From Marivita sp051251565 (GTDB lineage: Bacteria; Pseudomonadota; Alphaproteobacteria; Rhodobacterales; Rhodobacteraceae): a stretch of 64,000 bases of DNA. This document shows, piece after piece, positions 18,519 to 28,158 of this stretch. The stretch covers positions 124,001 to 188,000 of the forward strand of contig NZ_JBPOFB010000007.1 in assembly GCF_051251565.1 (NCBI RefSeq), read 5' to 3'. The notes beneath the pieces are model-generated. The model ran no database searches, was not told where the DNA came from, and worked only from the letters and a program-made list of their open reading frames with translations. The stretch's first letter is position 1. Every line of letters begins with the position of its first letter. A program made the translations under genes and the position numbers.

Positions 18519-20075
18519 ATGGAAAACGGTGTCTTTGTTGGTGGTGGGGGCGACGGCTACGGCGTCAAGCAATGGTTGCGTCTGGATTTTGCCAACAGGC
18601 ACGGACTTGTTGCTGGGGCCACGGGCACCGGGAAAACCGTGACGCTGCAAATTCTAGCCGAAGGCTTTTCCGCCCAGGGGGTTCCGGTGTTCATGTCGGA
18701 CGTCAAAGGCGATCTGTCCGGTCTGGCGAAACCCGGCAGCGCAGAGTTCAAGCTGCACCAACCCTTCACCGACCGCGCCCAAACGATTGGTTTTGACGAT
18801 TTTGCTTACCGCGCCTTTCCGGTCACCTTCTGGGACCTGTTTGGCGATCAGGGACATCCGATCCGCACCACGGTCGCGGAAATGGGGCCGCTTTTGATTT
18901 CGCGCTTGCTGGAACTGTCCGAGGCGCAGGAGGGCATCCTGAATATCGCGTTCCGGGTTGCCGATGAAGAAGGCTTGCCGCTTCTTGACCTCAAGGACCT
19001 GCAATCCATGCTGGTCTGGCTGGGTGAAAACAAGGACACCGTGTCCTTGCGCTACGGCAATATCGCGGTGCAATCGGTGGGTGCGATCCAGCGTCGTCTG
19101 CTGGTTTTGGAAAATCAGGGGGCCGCGGATTTCTTTGGCGAACCGGCGCTTGATCTACGTGACCTGATGCGCGTTGATGCGGACGGTCAGGGGCAGATCA
19201 ACATCCTTGCGGCAGATAAATTGATGGCCTCGCCGCGCCTTTATGCGACCTTCCTGCTTTGGCTCTTGTCCGAGCTGTTCGAAGAGCTTCCCGAGGTGGG
19301 TGATCCTGACAAACCCAAGCTGGTGTTCTTTTTTGATGAGGCGCATCTGTTGTTTGACGGGGCGCCCAAGGCATTGGTCGACAAGGTGGAACAGGTCGCC
19401 CGCCTGATCCGGTCTAAAGGGGTGGGCGTGTATTTCATCACCCAGAACCCTGATGACATTCCGGAAGATATTCTTGGCCAATTGGGCAACCGCGTGCAGC
19501 ACGCGCTGCGGGCCTTCACCGCGCGGGATCGCAAGGCATTGCGTATGGCGGCGGAGACCTACCGCGAAAACCCGGCCTTTGACACCGAACAGGCGATCCG
19601 CGAAGTCGGCGTGGGCGAGGCCGTAACCTCGATGCTGGAACGCAAGGGCATTCCGGGCGTTGTCGAACGCACGCTGATCCGGCCACCATCGTCACAGCTC
19701 GGCCCCATATCGCCTGCGGAACGTGGCGGTGTCATTGGAACAAGTGATCTGGGCACGAAGTATAAAAACAGGCTCGACCGTCAGTCTGCCTACGAAATCC
19801 TTGCCCAACGCACCAAAGACGCGGCGGTGGCTGCCGCAGCGGCAGAGACCAAAGAGGTCGATCTGGACGTTGCTATGCGCGAATACACGGCCGGGCGGCG
19901 GTACACCGGCGCAAGGGTGGGGCGGTCGACCTCGCAACCGGCACGCACCCGGTCCAGCCGCAACAGCGAAAGCATCGGCGAGGCGATTGCGAATGTCGTG
20001 GTCAAGGAACTCAAGGGCACAACGGGTCGCCGCATCGTGCGCGGTATACTGGGCGGGCTGTTCAAAGCGCGGTGA
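18519..20075 (+). CDS. YjgR-type ATPase (DUF853, HerA-like)
   Basis: 518 residues. The ATG at 18519 has AAGGGA 6 bases upstream; ATGs at 18501 and 18513 are in the same frame and possible. The P-loop is GATGTGKTVTL near residue 33, and the Walker B region is KLVFFFDEAHLLFDGAPKAL. ITQNPDDIPEDILGQLGNR follows and resembles the HerA arginine-finger region. The E. coli relative YjgR has a similar length; its role is unknown and is presumed DNA or protein translocation. The C-terminal half is Arg/Ser-rich and less conserved. Confidence 0.85.
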   Translation: MENGVFVGGGGDGYGVKQWLRLDFANRHGLVAGATGTGKTVTLQILAEGFSAQGVPVFMSDVKGDLSGLAKPGSAEFKLHQPFTDRAQTIGFDDFAYRAFPVTFWDLFGDQGHPIRTTVAEMGPLLISRLLELSEAQEGILNIAFRVADEEGLPLLDLKDLQSMLVWLGENKDTVSLRYGNIAVQSVGAIQRRLLVLENQGAADFFGEPALDLRDLMRVDADGQGQINILAADKLMASPRLYATFLLWLLSELFEELPEVGDPDKPKLVFFFDEAHLLFDGAPKALVDKVEQVARLIRSKGVGVYFITQNPDDIPEDILGQLGNRVQHALRAFTARDRKALRMAAETYRENPAFDTEQAIREVGVGEAVTSMLERKGIPGVVERTLIRPPSSQLGPISPAERGGVIGTSDLGTKYKNRLDRQSAYEILAQRTKDAAVAAAAAETKEVDLDVAMREYTAGRRYTGARVGRSTSQPARTRSSRNSESIGEAIANVVVKELKGTTGRRIVRGILGGLFKAR

Positions 20076-20138
20076 GCACTGGTTCTTTGCGGGTCTGCGG
20101 GCTAAGTGGAGGCACCATGCCAAGACGAAAGCCCACAC

Positions 20139-21956
20139 ATGCCAAGTGACATCAGAACCGACGCCGACATCGCCGCTGACGAACGGCGCTCGGGCGCGCG
20201 CACCATTCGCAAGGTGGGGCCGTACCTGTGGCCCGTGGACAAGCCATGGGTCAAGCGCCGTGTCGTGATCGCAATTGCCTGCCTGATCATCGCCAAGGTG
20301 GTGAACGTCATGGCTCCGCTGTTGTTCGGTAAAGCGGTGGATGCGCTGAGCGGTGAGGTGTCAGACCTCATGTTGGGCGGCATTGGCCTGACGCTGGCTT
20401 ATGGCGTGGCGCGGTTGATGAACGTCGGCTTTCAGCAGTTGCGCGACGGAGTTTTTGCCAAGGTTGGACAACGGGCATTGCGCGCGCTGGCGCTGGAAAC
20501 CTTTACCCATATTCACCGCCTGTCGATGCGCTATCACATCACACGCAAGACAGGTGGGCTTAGCCGGATCATCGAACGCGGGGTCAAGGGTGTCGATTTC
20601 CTCCTGCGCTTCATGCTGTTCAGCGTGGGGCCGCTGATCCTTGAACTGACGCTGATCATGGGCTTTTTGTGGTTCTTGCTCGACGTGCGTTACATGGGCG
20701 TGGTCATGGTCACCATCGTGATTTACGTCTGGTTCACCTTCAAAGTCACCGAATGGCGCGTGCGCCTGCGCCGCGAGATGAACGCGCAGGACACTGATGC
20801 CAACCAAAAGGCGATCGACAGCCTGCTCAACTTTGAAACTGTCAAGTATTTCGGCGCCGAAACCCGCGAGGCCGACCGCTATGACCAGTCGATGGAGCGC
20901 TACGAGGGCGCTGCTGTCAAAACAGCCACATCGCTGGCGCTGCTCAATTTTGGGCAGAGCGTCATCATCACCGCTGGTCTGATCACGGTTATGGTCATGG
21001 CAGCTTTGGGTGTGCAGAACGGCACGCTGACCGTGGGCGATTTCGTCATGGTCAACGCTTATATGATCCAGATCACCATGCCGCTGAACTTTCTTGGCAC
21101 GGTCTACCGCGAAATCCGTCAGGCGTTGGTGGATATGGGCGAAATGTTCGACCTTCTGGAACAGCCGCAAGAGGTGTCGGACAAACCCGGCGCGCCCCAT
21201 GTGCGTGTCTCGGAAGGGGCGGTGCGGTTTGAGGATGTGAAGTTCGGCTATGATCCTGCGCGCTCCATCCTGAAAGGCGTGTCGCTGTATGTGCGTTCGG
21301 GTGAAAACGTGGCGCTGGTTGGTCCGTCGGGATCGGGAAAATCCACCATCGGGCGGCTTTTGTTCCGGTTCTATGACGTCAGCGGCGGGTCGGTGAAGAT
21401 CGATGGTCAAGATGTGCGTGACGTGACACAAGACAGCCTGCATGACGCTATCGGTGTCGTGCCGCAGGATACGGTTCTGTTCAACGACACGATCCGCTAT
21501 AACATCGCCTATGGCCGTGCGGGGGCCACTGAGGCTGATATCATTGGTGCCGCGCGTGCTGCCCAGATCCACGATTTCATCCTGTCCTTGCCCGAAGGCT
21601 ATGACACGATGGTGGGCGAACGGGGGCTCAAACTGTCGGGCGGGGAAAAGCAGCGTGTCGGCATCGCCCGCACCCTGCTCAAGAACCCGCCGATCCTCAT
21701 TCTGGATGAGGCGACATCCGCACTGGACTCCGAAACCGAAGCCTCGATCCAGGGTGCGCTGAAGCTGGCAAGTGAAGGGCGCACGGTCATCACCATCGCG
21801 CACCGTCTGTCGACCATCGCCGATGCGGACCGGATTGTTGTGCTCGAAGACGGGCTGGTTGCCGAAGAGGGCACCCATGACGATCTACTGGCGCGGAACG
21901 GGCGCTATGCGGCGCTTTGGAACCGTCAGATGCAAGAGGAAGATGCGGCGGCCTGA
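20139..21956 (+). CDS. ABC exporter, Atm1/HMT type (fused membrane and ATPase domains)
   Basis: 605 residues. Six transmembrane helices fill about residues 35-310, then the nucleotide-binding domain: GPSGSGKST, the LSGGEKQR signature, Walker B LILDEATSALD, and the switch His in ITIAHRLST. Bacterial Atm1-like proteins export glutathione conjugates or heavy-metal thiolates; mitochondrial Atm1 supports Fe-S assembly outside the organelle. The ATG at 20139 is preferred; a GTG at 20106 would add 11 residues. Near-convergent with the RND permease gene. Confidence 0.88.
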   Translation: MPSDIRTDADIAADERRSGARTIRKVGPYLWPVDKPWVKRRVVIAIACLIIAKVVNVMAPLLFGKAVDALSGEVSDLMLGGIGLTLAYGVARLMNVGFQQLRDGVFAKVGQRALRALALETFTHIHRLSMRYHITRKTGGLSRIIERGVKGVDFLLRFMLFSVGPLILELTLIMGFLWFLLDVRYMGVVMVTIVIYVWFTFKVTEWRVRLRREMNAQDTDANQKAIDSLLNFETVKYFGAETREADRYDQSMERYEGAAVKTATSLALLNFGQSVIITAGLITVMVMAALGVQNGTLTVGDFVMVNAYMIQITMPLNFLGTVYREIRQALVDMGEMFDLLEQPQEVSDKPGAPHVRVSEGAVRFEDVKFGYDPARSILKGVSLYVRSGENVALVGPSGSGKSTIGRLLFRFYDVSGGSVKIDGQDVRDVTQDSLHDAIGVVPQDTVLFNDTIRYNIAYGRAGATEADIIGAARAAQIHDFILSLPEGYDTMVGERGLKLSGGEKQRVGIARTLLKNPPILILDEATSALDSETEASIQGALKLASEGRTVITIAHRLSTIADADRIVVLEDGLVAEEGTHDDLLARNGRYAALWNRQMQEEDAAA

Positions 21957-21988
21957 CACGTTCACGGGCATCGACGCTGAGCCTCGAA

Positions 21989-22030
21989 ATCATCGGGACC
22001 AAGCGCGTCACCGCATTCGGTCCCGATGAT
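21989..22030. other. Inverted repeat between convergent genes
   Basis: Twelve-base arms (21989-22000 and 22019-22030) are exact reverse complements separated by 18 bases. The element lies between the ABC exporter and the convergent RND gene. Without a T-run, it is a possible bidirectional transcript end or an extragenic palindrome. Confidence 0.5.
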
Positions 22031-22039
22031 CAGTAAGCC

Positions 22040-25000
22040 CTATTCAGCGGCTTGCACCGGAAGGTCGCCATCATCGCGGCGGCTTCGGTTCAGCACCTTC
22101 TTGAGGTCGTCCAGCTTGGGTGCGCCGGTTTGGCTGTCTTCGTATTCGGTGCCGGGCAGCGGATCATCTTCCCAGACGATTGTCGGTGAAGAGACCTTTT
22201 TGGCTGCGCGCTGCAACGCCCAGTCCCGGCCTGCGCGGCTTGCGCTGCCGCCGCCCAGACGGGCCATCAGACGGAACATCCACAACGCGTAGGTGGTGAA
22301 CCAGACCCGCAACGCCAGCATCGACGGCGTAAAGATCAGGGTCAGTACCGTGGCAATACCCAGACCGAACACCACCGCCGTCGCCAACTGTTTCCACCAC
22401 AGTGCGGTGGGGCTGTCGATGGAATAGCCGCCACCGAAGAAATCAAGGCTGAGGCCGAACATCATCGGCGCAAGCCCTGCCATGGTCGTGATCGTGGTCA
22501 ACAGAACGGGGCGAATGCGGTCTTCTGCCGTGCGAACAATCGCTTCGATCCGGGGCATGTAGCGCGAGTATTCCTGATAGGTGTCGATCAGAACGATGTT
22601 GTTGTTCACCACGATCCCGGCAAGCGCCACGATCCCTGTCCCGGTCATGATGATACTGAATGTCTGGTCCATCACCAGCATCCCGATCAGAACGCCGGTT
22701 GTCGACAAAATCACCGCCAACAGCACCAGAAGCGCGTTATAGAAGCTGTTGAACTGCGCCAGAAGGATGATGAACATCAGACCCAAGGCCGCTGCAAAGG
22801 CGTTCATCAGGAACGCGCCGCTTTCTTCCTGTTCTTCTTGGTCCCCGGTCCATTCCCATTCCACACCGGACAGCGGATCGGTGTTGAGCCACTCGGTCAG
22901 AACCGCGATCCGTTCGTTGGCATTGACCGGAATGATCCGCGCACCATCGTCAAGAAAACTTTGCATCTCGGACATCGAGGTCTGTGCGGCGCCAAACAGG
23001 GCGTAGGTTTCCTCGTTCGAGCTGATGATCTGGCCGCTGTCCGATTGCTGAAGCAAGCCCAGCGTCACATCCGTGTTGTCCGGCCCGTCCATTACAACCT
23101 TGCTCAGACCGACCAGCACATCCGCTTTCACGTCAAAATAGCGCTTTTGGTCGACGCGGTTGATCTCGGCCAGTTTGGCCACCGGCTGGCGCGTGATGAA
23201 GTTGGAGAGCGGCACAAGCCCGTCTTCGGTGCGCACCCTCAACGTGTCCAGCGTCGACAAAAAGCGGTCTTCTTCGGGCAGGCGCACGCGGATGTCGATC
23301 TCTTCGTCCGAGCTGGGCACCCGCATGGTATCAAGCAGGATGCCGCGTGTCACAAGCTGCACCATCGCGCCAACGGTGGCCACATCCGCGCCATAGCGAC
23401 CGGCCTTTTCGACGTCGACGTCGATTTGCCAATCGATACCGGGCAGGGGGCGCGTGTCTTCTATCAGCGTCAGACCGGGTGTGTTTTCGAACCGCTGACG
23501 CGTGGTTTCGGTCACCGCCAGCAAAAGGTTCCAGTCATCCGCTTTAAGCCGCAGATGCACCGGCTTGCCGCTGGCGGGACCCTGTTCAAGCGCTTTGATC
23601 TCGACCTCGATCCCCGGCAGGGTTTGAGCGGTGGCGTTCAGCTCTTCAATGATGAGATTGCCATCCAAGTCGGGACGGTCAGCGCGGTCTTCCCACGGGA
23701 TCGTCTCGAACTGCACTTGCCCGATGGTGTCACCGGGAATTGCCGCGCCACTTGCATCGGTGTTCAGCCCGCCGTCACCGGCAAAGGAAAACGCGTTTAT
23801 GACGCCGGGATGCGCCAGCACGATGTCTTCGACCCGCCGCACCAATGCGTCTTTTTCTTGCAGGCTCAGGTTGCCGCGCGCACGCACATAGGCAATGGCC
23901 TGTTCGGGTTCGGATTCCACAAAGAATTCGACGCCGTTGCTGTTTTCGCCGAAATACATGAACACGCTGACGACAAAGCCAAGCACGGCAGCGATCGACA
24001 CAATCGGCATGATCGGGTTGCCGGCGATGAACTTGATGAAATAGCCAAACAGCGTCCGCCGTCGGTGTCCGTCAATGCGGTTACGCTTCCACGAGATCGA
24101 CGCGGCATCCAGCACGATCGACGCCAACACGGACGCGATCAGGAACAGCGCGATCCCCGGCAGATGCGCGGCAAGCCCGGTGCCGATGGGCGGGAACAGG
24201 AACCCCGGCTCCAGCAGCATCAGTGCGCCCGCGAACAGCATGAGCAATACAACCGGCACCATTGCCACGCGCACCGGCCAAGTTGCCTTGGCCTTCAATG
24301 CGGTCGATGCCCCGTCCAGCATCCGCGAAAACCGGCCCGTGACGCCACCCATAACCGGCAGATAGACCAGTGCCACAACCAAGGAGGCGGACAGAACAAA
24401 GATCAACGTGACCGGCAACATGCCCATGAATTCGCCCGGAACACCGGGCCAGAACAGCATTGGCAGGAACGCGCATAAAGTGGTCGCAGTCGAACTGACG
24501 ATGGGCCAGAACATCCGCTTGGCGGCCTCGACATAGGCCGTCATCGGGCCGGAGCCTTCTTTGATGCGCTTGTCGGCGTATTCAACCACCACAATCGCGC
24601 CGTCCACCAGCATGCCCACGGCCAAGATCAGGCCGAACATTACGATGTTGGAAATGCTGACACCCATGATCGTCAGGAAGACAAAGCACAAAAGGAACGA
24701 GGTCGGGATCGCAAAGCCCACCAGAAGTGCGGCGCGCAGGCCAAGGGCGGCCAAAACCACGATCATCACCAACGCAACAGCCGTCAGAACAGAACCTTCA
24801 AGCTGCCGTACCATACTGTCGACGATGCGCGATTGGTCATTCGAGCTGCCCACCTGAACAGCAGCGCGCAGTTCGGGCGGCCAACCAGCTTCGGCTGCGG
24901 CAACTTCGGCTTTGACCAGCGTGGCCGTGTCGATCAGGTTAAATCCCTTGCGTTTGACAACTTGCAACGCAAGCGTCTTTTCCCCGTTGAACCGGGCCGT

Positions 25001-25807
25001 ACCCTGACGGTCTTCAAACGTCAGGTTGATGGTCGCCAGATCGCCCAGCGTCACAACACGGTCGCCGTTAACCTTGACGGGCAGGTCATACACATCGCTT
25101 TGGTCGTCAAAGCTCGAAGGGATCTTGACCGCAAAGGTGCCCTGTTCGCTGCGCAATTCACCAGCAGCAATCAGCTGGTTGTTGTTGCGAACCACGCGGA
25201 TCAATTCATCCGCAGTGACGTTGTAGCTTTCAAGCCGAAGCGGATCGATCACCACCTCAAGCATCTCGTCCCGGTTTCCGGCAAGCCCGGCCTCAAGCAC
25301 CGGTTCAAGCGATTCAAGCCGGTCCTGCAAATCCTTGGCCACCCGCGCCATCGTGCGTTCGGGCACCGGCCCGGTGAGGTTCACGATGATGATAGGGAAT
25401 TCGGAAAAGTTGATTTCGTTGATTGAATACTGTTCAGCCCCTGCGGGGAAATTGGCCTGAGCCTTGTTCATCGCATCGCGCACATCGGCCATGACCTGGG
25501 TTTTGTCCCAGCCAAACTCGAACTCAAGCGCGATCCCGGCATACCCTTCCGCTGCGGTGCCGGACATTTCCTTGAGACCGTCAAGATCGGCCATCTCGGT
25601 TTCCATCGGCTTGACCAGCAAGGTCTCGCTGTCGGCTGCCGAAATGCCCGGAAACTGCACGGACACGAAAAGCGCCGGGATCTCGATGTCCGGTTCGCCT
25701 TCCTTGGGCAGGGTGTCATATGCAAACCAGCCAATGATCAGTGACAGCGCGATGAATGCCAGCACCATACGGGCGCGTTCCGCAGCCCAGTCGACAATCC
25801 CGGTCAT
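22040..25807 (-). CDS. RND-family efflux permease (AcrB/MdtB-like), with extra membrane segments
   Basis: Proton-driven inner-membrane efflux pump, 1255 residues, against about 1030-1050 for most RND pumps. The N-terminal half has GISAADSETLLVKPMETEM near residue 55 and the TM4 motif GMLVDGAIVVVEYADK, where only one of the usual adjacent Asp residues is present. About residues 505-585 hold two further hydrophobic segments between the canonical TM6 and TM7. The last about 80 residues are a hydrophilic tail rich in Arg, Asp and Pro. Its ATG overlaps the adaptor stop by four bases (ATGA). Confidence 0.9.
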   Translation of the reverse strand: MTGIVDWAAERARMVLAFIALSLIIGWFAYDTLPKEGEPDIEIPALFVSVQFPGISAADSETLLVKPMETEMADLDGLKEMSGTAAEGYAGIALEFEFGWDKTQVMADVRDAMNKAQANFPAGAEQYSINEINFSEFPIIIVNLTGPVPERTMARVAKDLQDRLESLEPVLEAGLAGNRDEMLEVVIDPLRLESYNVTADELIRVVRNNNQLIAAGELRSEQGTFAVKIPSSFDDQSDVYDLPVKVNGDRVVTLGDLATINLTFEDRQGTARFNGEKTLALQVVKRKGFNLIDTATLVKAEVAAAEAGWPPELRAAVQVGSSNDQSRIVDSMVRQLEGSVLTAVALVMIVVLAALGLRAALLVGFAIPTSFLLCFVFLTIMGVSISNIVMFGLILAVGMLVDGAIVVVEYADKRIKEGSGPMTAYVEAAKRMFWPIVSSTATTLCAFLPMLFWPGVPGEFMGMLPVTLIFVLSASLVVALVYLPVMGGVTGRFSRMLDGASTALKAKATWPVRVAMVPVVLLMLFAGALMLLEPGFLFPPIGTGLAAHLPGIALFLIASVLASIVLDAASISWKRNRIDGHRRRTLFGYFIKFIAGNPIMPIVSIAAVLGFVVSVFMYFGENSNGVEFFVESEPEQAIAYVRARGNLSLQEKDALVRRVEDIVLAHPGVINAFSFAGDGGLNTDASGAAIPGDTIGQVQFETIPWEDRADRPDLDGNLIIEELNATAQTLPGIEVEIKALEQGPASGKPVHLRLKADDWNLLLAVTETTRQRFENTPGLTLIEDTRPLPGIDWQIDVDVEKAGRYGADVATVGAMVQLVTRGILLDTMRVPSSDEEIDIRVRLPEEDRFLSTLDTLRVRTEDGLVPLSNFITRQPVAKLAEINRVDQKRYFDVKADVLVGLSKVVMDGPDNTDVTLGLLQQSDSGQIISSNEETYALFGAAQTSMSEMQSFLDDGARIIPVNANERIAVLTEWLNTDPLSGVEWEWTGDQEEQEESGAFLMNAFAAALGLMFIILLAQFNSFYNALLVLLAVILSTTGVLIGMLVMDQTFSIIMTGTGIVALAGIVVNNNIVLIDTYQEYSRYMPRIEAIVRTAEDRIRPVLLTTITTMAGLAPMMFGLSLDFFGGGYSIDSPTALWWKQLATAVVFGLGIATVLTLIFTPSMLALRVWFTTYALWMFRLMARLGGGSASRAGRDWALQRAAKKVSSPTIVWEDDPLPGTEYEDSQTGAPKLDDLKKVLNRSRRDDGDLPVQAAE

Positions 25808-27108
25808 TGGATGACCTCTTCAAAGCTGGGTGCTACGGGCACACCGTCGGTTACGAATTCCTGTCCAACGGTGATGACATCGACCTGATCAGGCAGGCCG
25901 GTCACATAGATGCCTTCGGGCGCATCGCGCAGGATGGTCACGGGCATGAACAGGGCGGCGCTTTCGGCGTCGATGGTGCGCACCCCAAGCGTGCCTTCGT
26001 CGTTGAGTGTCAAAGACGAAGACGCCAGAACATGCGCCATTTCGCCCCGCGACTGGATCAGAATTTCTGCCGTCTGACCATCGCGGATCGCAAGATCCGA
26101 GTTTGGCACGGTCAATTCCACGCGAAACGTGCGGGTGGTCGGATCCGCCGAGCGGGACAGAAAGGTCACACGCGCCTGCACATCGGGCCCTTGGTTCAAC
26201 CGCGCGCCCGCGATGGCACCGACCTCAACGCGGTTTACCTCGTTTTCCGGTACAAAGCCCACCACCTTGATGGGATCAAGCTGGATCACCGTCGCGCACA
26301 AACCGCCCGGTTGCAGCAAGCTGCCCAATTCGGCGGTGTCGGTTTCCAGAACGCCTGCAAAAGGGGCTGTGATCCTGAGCCGGTCAATCTCGGTTTGGGC
26401 GCGATTGACAGCCGCTTCGGCGCTTTCGATGCTGGCCTGAAGCGATTCCAGACCCCCTTTGGCGGCAGCAACACCCGAGTCGGCGGTCGTGATCGCGGCT
26501 TGTGCGCTTTGAACGCTGGCTTCCGTGTTTGCGACGCGGGTTTGGCTGGCAAACCCGTCCTCGCTCAGTCGGGATGCGGCGGTGGCATTGATGCGCGCCT
26601 CTTCCAGCCGCGCCTGTGCCTCGGCCAAGCGCGCTTGTGCTTCTGGAATGCGGGCTTCGATCTCGGGGCGGCGGGCCTTGGCTTCGGCCAGACGCGCCTG
26701 TGCTTCGGCAAGGCTGGACTCGCGGGTGCCGGGGTCAATCGTGCACAGGTCTTGGCCTTCTTGCACAAACGCGCCTTTGCGCAAGGGCGGTGACACGATC
26801 TTGCCGCTCACCTCGGCCACAACGGATACAAAGCGCGTTGCTTGGGTTTCGCCACGAAGACGCACCTGCGTGTCAACTTCGCGTGCAACAGAGCGTTTCG
26901 CCATAACGCGCACGACACCTTCGGCAACCGCTTCTGCGGCGGGGATGTCATCGGTGAAAGGCTCCGTGACTGCTGGGTCATCCGCGGCCACTGCATCGTC
27001 GCGTGGGCTCAGGTCGGTCACCAGCGCAAAAAACCTGTCACGTTCAATGACAAGGCCGAACAGCACGGCTGCAACCAGGCAGGCGGTGATAAGGGGAACA
27101 ATTCGCAT
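25804..27108 (-). CDS. RND efflux periplasmic adaptor (HlyD/AcrA family)
   Basis: 434 residues from the ATG at 27108; one N-terminal membrane anchor (LITACLVAAVLFGLVI). The lipoyl half-motifs flank a long coiled coil in which an A-E-A-R-L/I repeat recurs (about residues 145-190), giving the alpha-hairpin. The barrel and membrane-proximal domains follow (EVNRVEVGAIAGARLNQG). Operon partner of the RND pump; no TolC-like gene is nearby, so the outer-membrane channel would come from elsewhere. Confidence 0.92.
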   Translation of the reverse strand: MRIVPLITACLVAAVLFGLVIERDRFFALVTDLSPRDDAVAADDPAVTEPFTDDIPAAEAVAEGVVRVMAKRSVAREVDTQVRLRGETQATRFVSVVAEVSGKIVSPPLRKGAFVQEGQDLCTIDPGTRESSLAEAQARLAEAKARRPEIEARIPEAQARLAEAQARLEEARINATAASRLSEDGFASQTRVANTEASVQSAQAAITTADSGVAAAKGGLESLQASIESAEAAVNRAQTEIDRLRITAPFAGVLETDTAELGSLLQPGGLCATVIQLDPIKVVGFVPENEVNRVEVGAIAGARLNQGPDVQARVTFLSRSADPTTRTFRVELTVPNSDLAIRDGQTAEILIQSRGEMAHVLASSSLTLNDEGTLGVRTIDAESAALFMPVTILRDAPEGIYVTGLPDQVDVITVGQEFVTDGVPVAPSFEEVIQ

Positions 27109-27209
27109 CAGAGGTAACCTTGTGCCTGCACGTCTATCATTGCTTGGGGCTGCCAACGCAGACCGGTGATACCGAAACCCATCCTGTCAGCAGACAAAAT
27201 GTATACGGT

Positions 27210-27225
27210 GAACTAATCGGTTTAG
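27210..27225. promoter_or_regulatory. TetR-type operator-like half-degenerate palindrome (site 1)
   Basis: A 16-base site close to the perfect palindrome at 27254-27269: both begin TGAAC and share CGGTT near the end. It overlaps the last base of the predicted -10 of the efflux operon, a position where a repressor would block RNA polymerase. Site centres are 44 bases apart, about four helical turns. Confidence 0.5.
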
Positions 27226-27253
27226 ATTACAGAAGGTGCCAAGATTTTCAAGA

Positions 27254-27269
27254 TGAACCGATCGGTTCA
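27254..27269. promoter_or_regulatory. TetR-type operator, perfect 16-base palindrome (site 2)
   Basis: TGAACCGATCGGTTCA reads the same on both strands. This form is typical of operators for TetR-family repressors that control RND efflux pumps. It lies just upstream of the predicted -35 of the adaptor-pump operon. Binding is inferred from the palindrome and context. Confidence 0.6.
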
Positions 27270-27452
27270 GTGTGGAAAGGCACCGATTTGCACTCCGGCA
27301 GCGCCATTTTTCGGCGCAACCCTACTGGGAGTGTCACATGTGGTTCCTTATACAGATGAAAAGCCCTGCTTGGCACCTGAGCCGCAGCGCGGTATGAGGG
27401 GCGACATTCAGGTGTGGTGTGGACCAAACACACGTCAAGAGGGGGCTTTCGG

Positions 27453-28109
27453 GTGAGCGATACAGACAGCTTTATCGACGAGGTAACCGAAGAGGTTCGG
27501 CGCGACCGGCTTTTCGGGGTTATGCGCCGCTATGGCTGGATTGCGATTCTGGCGGTCCTGCTGCTCGTAGGTGGAACGGCCTACCGTGAATATTCCCGCG
27601 CCACCCAATCGGCACAGGCGCAAGCGTTCGGTGATGCCATCCTTGTCGCTCTTGAGAACGATGCCGCCGCTGATCGCGTTGCGGCGCTTGACCAGATCGA
27701 TGCGCCCTCGGTTGAAGGTGCGGCCGTTCTTGACATGTTGATCGCCGCCGAAGAGGCGCTGGATGGCAATGGCACAGCGGCCGCCACCCGGCTCAATGCC
27801 ACCGCCATCAATGGCGAACTGCCCGAGATTTACCGCCAGATCGCCAGTTTCAAGGCGCTGACCCGTCCTGAAACGCCTTTGGGCGCTGAGGAACGCCGCG
27901 TGGCCTTTGAAGCGATGGCTACCCCCGGCGCGCCGCTGCGCCTGTTGGCAGAAGAACAACTGGCCCTTCTGGACATCGAGGCAGGCGACACTGATGCGGC
28001 GCTGACGCGCCTCAACGCGCTGCTCACGGATTCCGAGGTCACAGCAGGCTTGCGCCGACGCGCGTCTCAGTTGATTGTGGCGCTGGGGGGCGAGATCGCG
28101 GCGTCCTGA
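27453..28109 (+). CDS. YfgM-like membrane-anchored TPR protein
   Basis: 218 residues from the GTG at 27453, with AGAGGGGG upstream. A cytoplasmic N-terminus (FIDEVTEEVRRDRLF) is followed by one membrane helix (IAILAVLLLVGGTAY) and a helical TPR-like periplasmic domain. It lies immediately before bamB and der, the same order as E. coli yfgM-bamB-der, supporting assignment to the YfgM family, which helps periplasmic chaperones at the Sec translocon. Confidence 0.8.
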   Translation: MSDTDSFIDEVTEEVRRDRLFGVMRRYGWIAILAVLLLVGGTAYREYSRATQSAQAQAFGDAILVALENDAAADRVAALDQIDAPSVEGAAVLDMLIAAEEALDGNGTAAATRLNATAINGELPEIYRQIASFKALTRPETPLGAEERRVAFEAMATPGAPLRLLAEEQLALLDIEAGDTDAALTRLNALLTDSEVTAGLRRRASQLIVALGGEIAAS

Positions 28110-28158
28110 TCGGCAAGCTCAAAGAGTACCGACACGGCAAAAAGACGAGGGCAGGGCA

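Larger units (their letters stand above)
27109..27452. other. 344-base divergent promoter region between the efflux operon and yfgM
   Basis: Holds two 16-base TetR-type operator-like sites, listed separately. Between them, on the minus strand, TTGAAA (27251-27246) and TAATCT (27230-27225) are spaced 15 bases apart, a slightly tight promoter for the efflux operon. No TetR gene or other protein gene is convincing here. Confidence 0.5.

Noticed and set aside
26565..26768. Repeat array in the HlyD adaptor gene region (A-E-A-R repeats)
   Set aside because: The recurring DNA words encode the adaptor coiled coil; this is not a CRISPR or satellite array.
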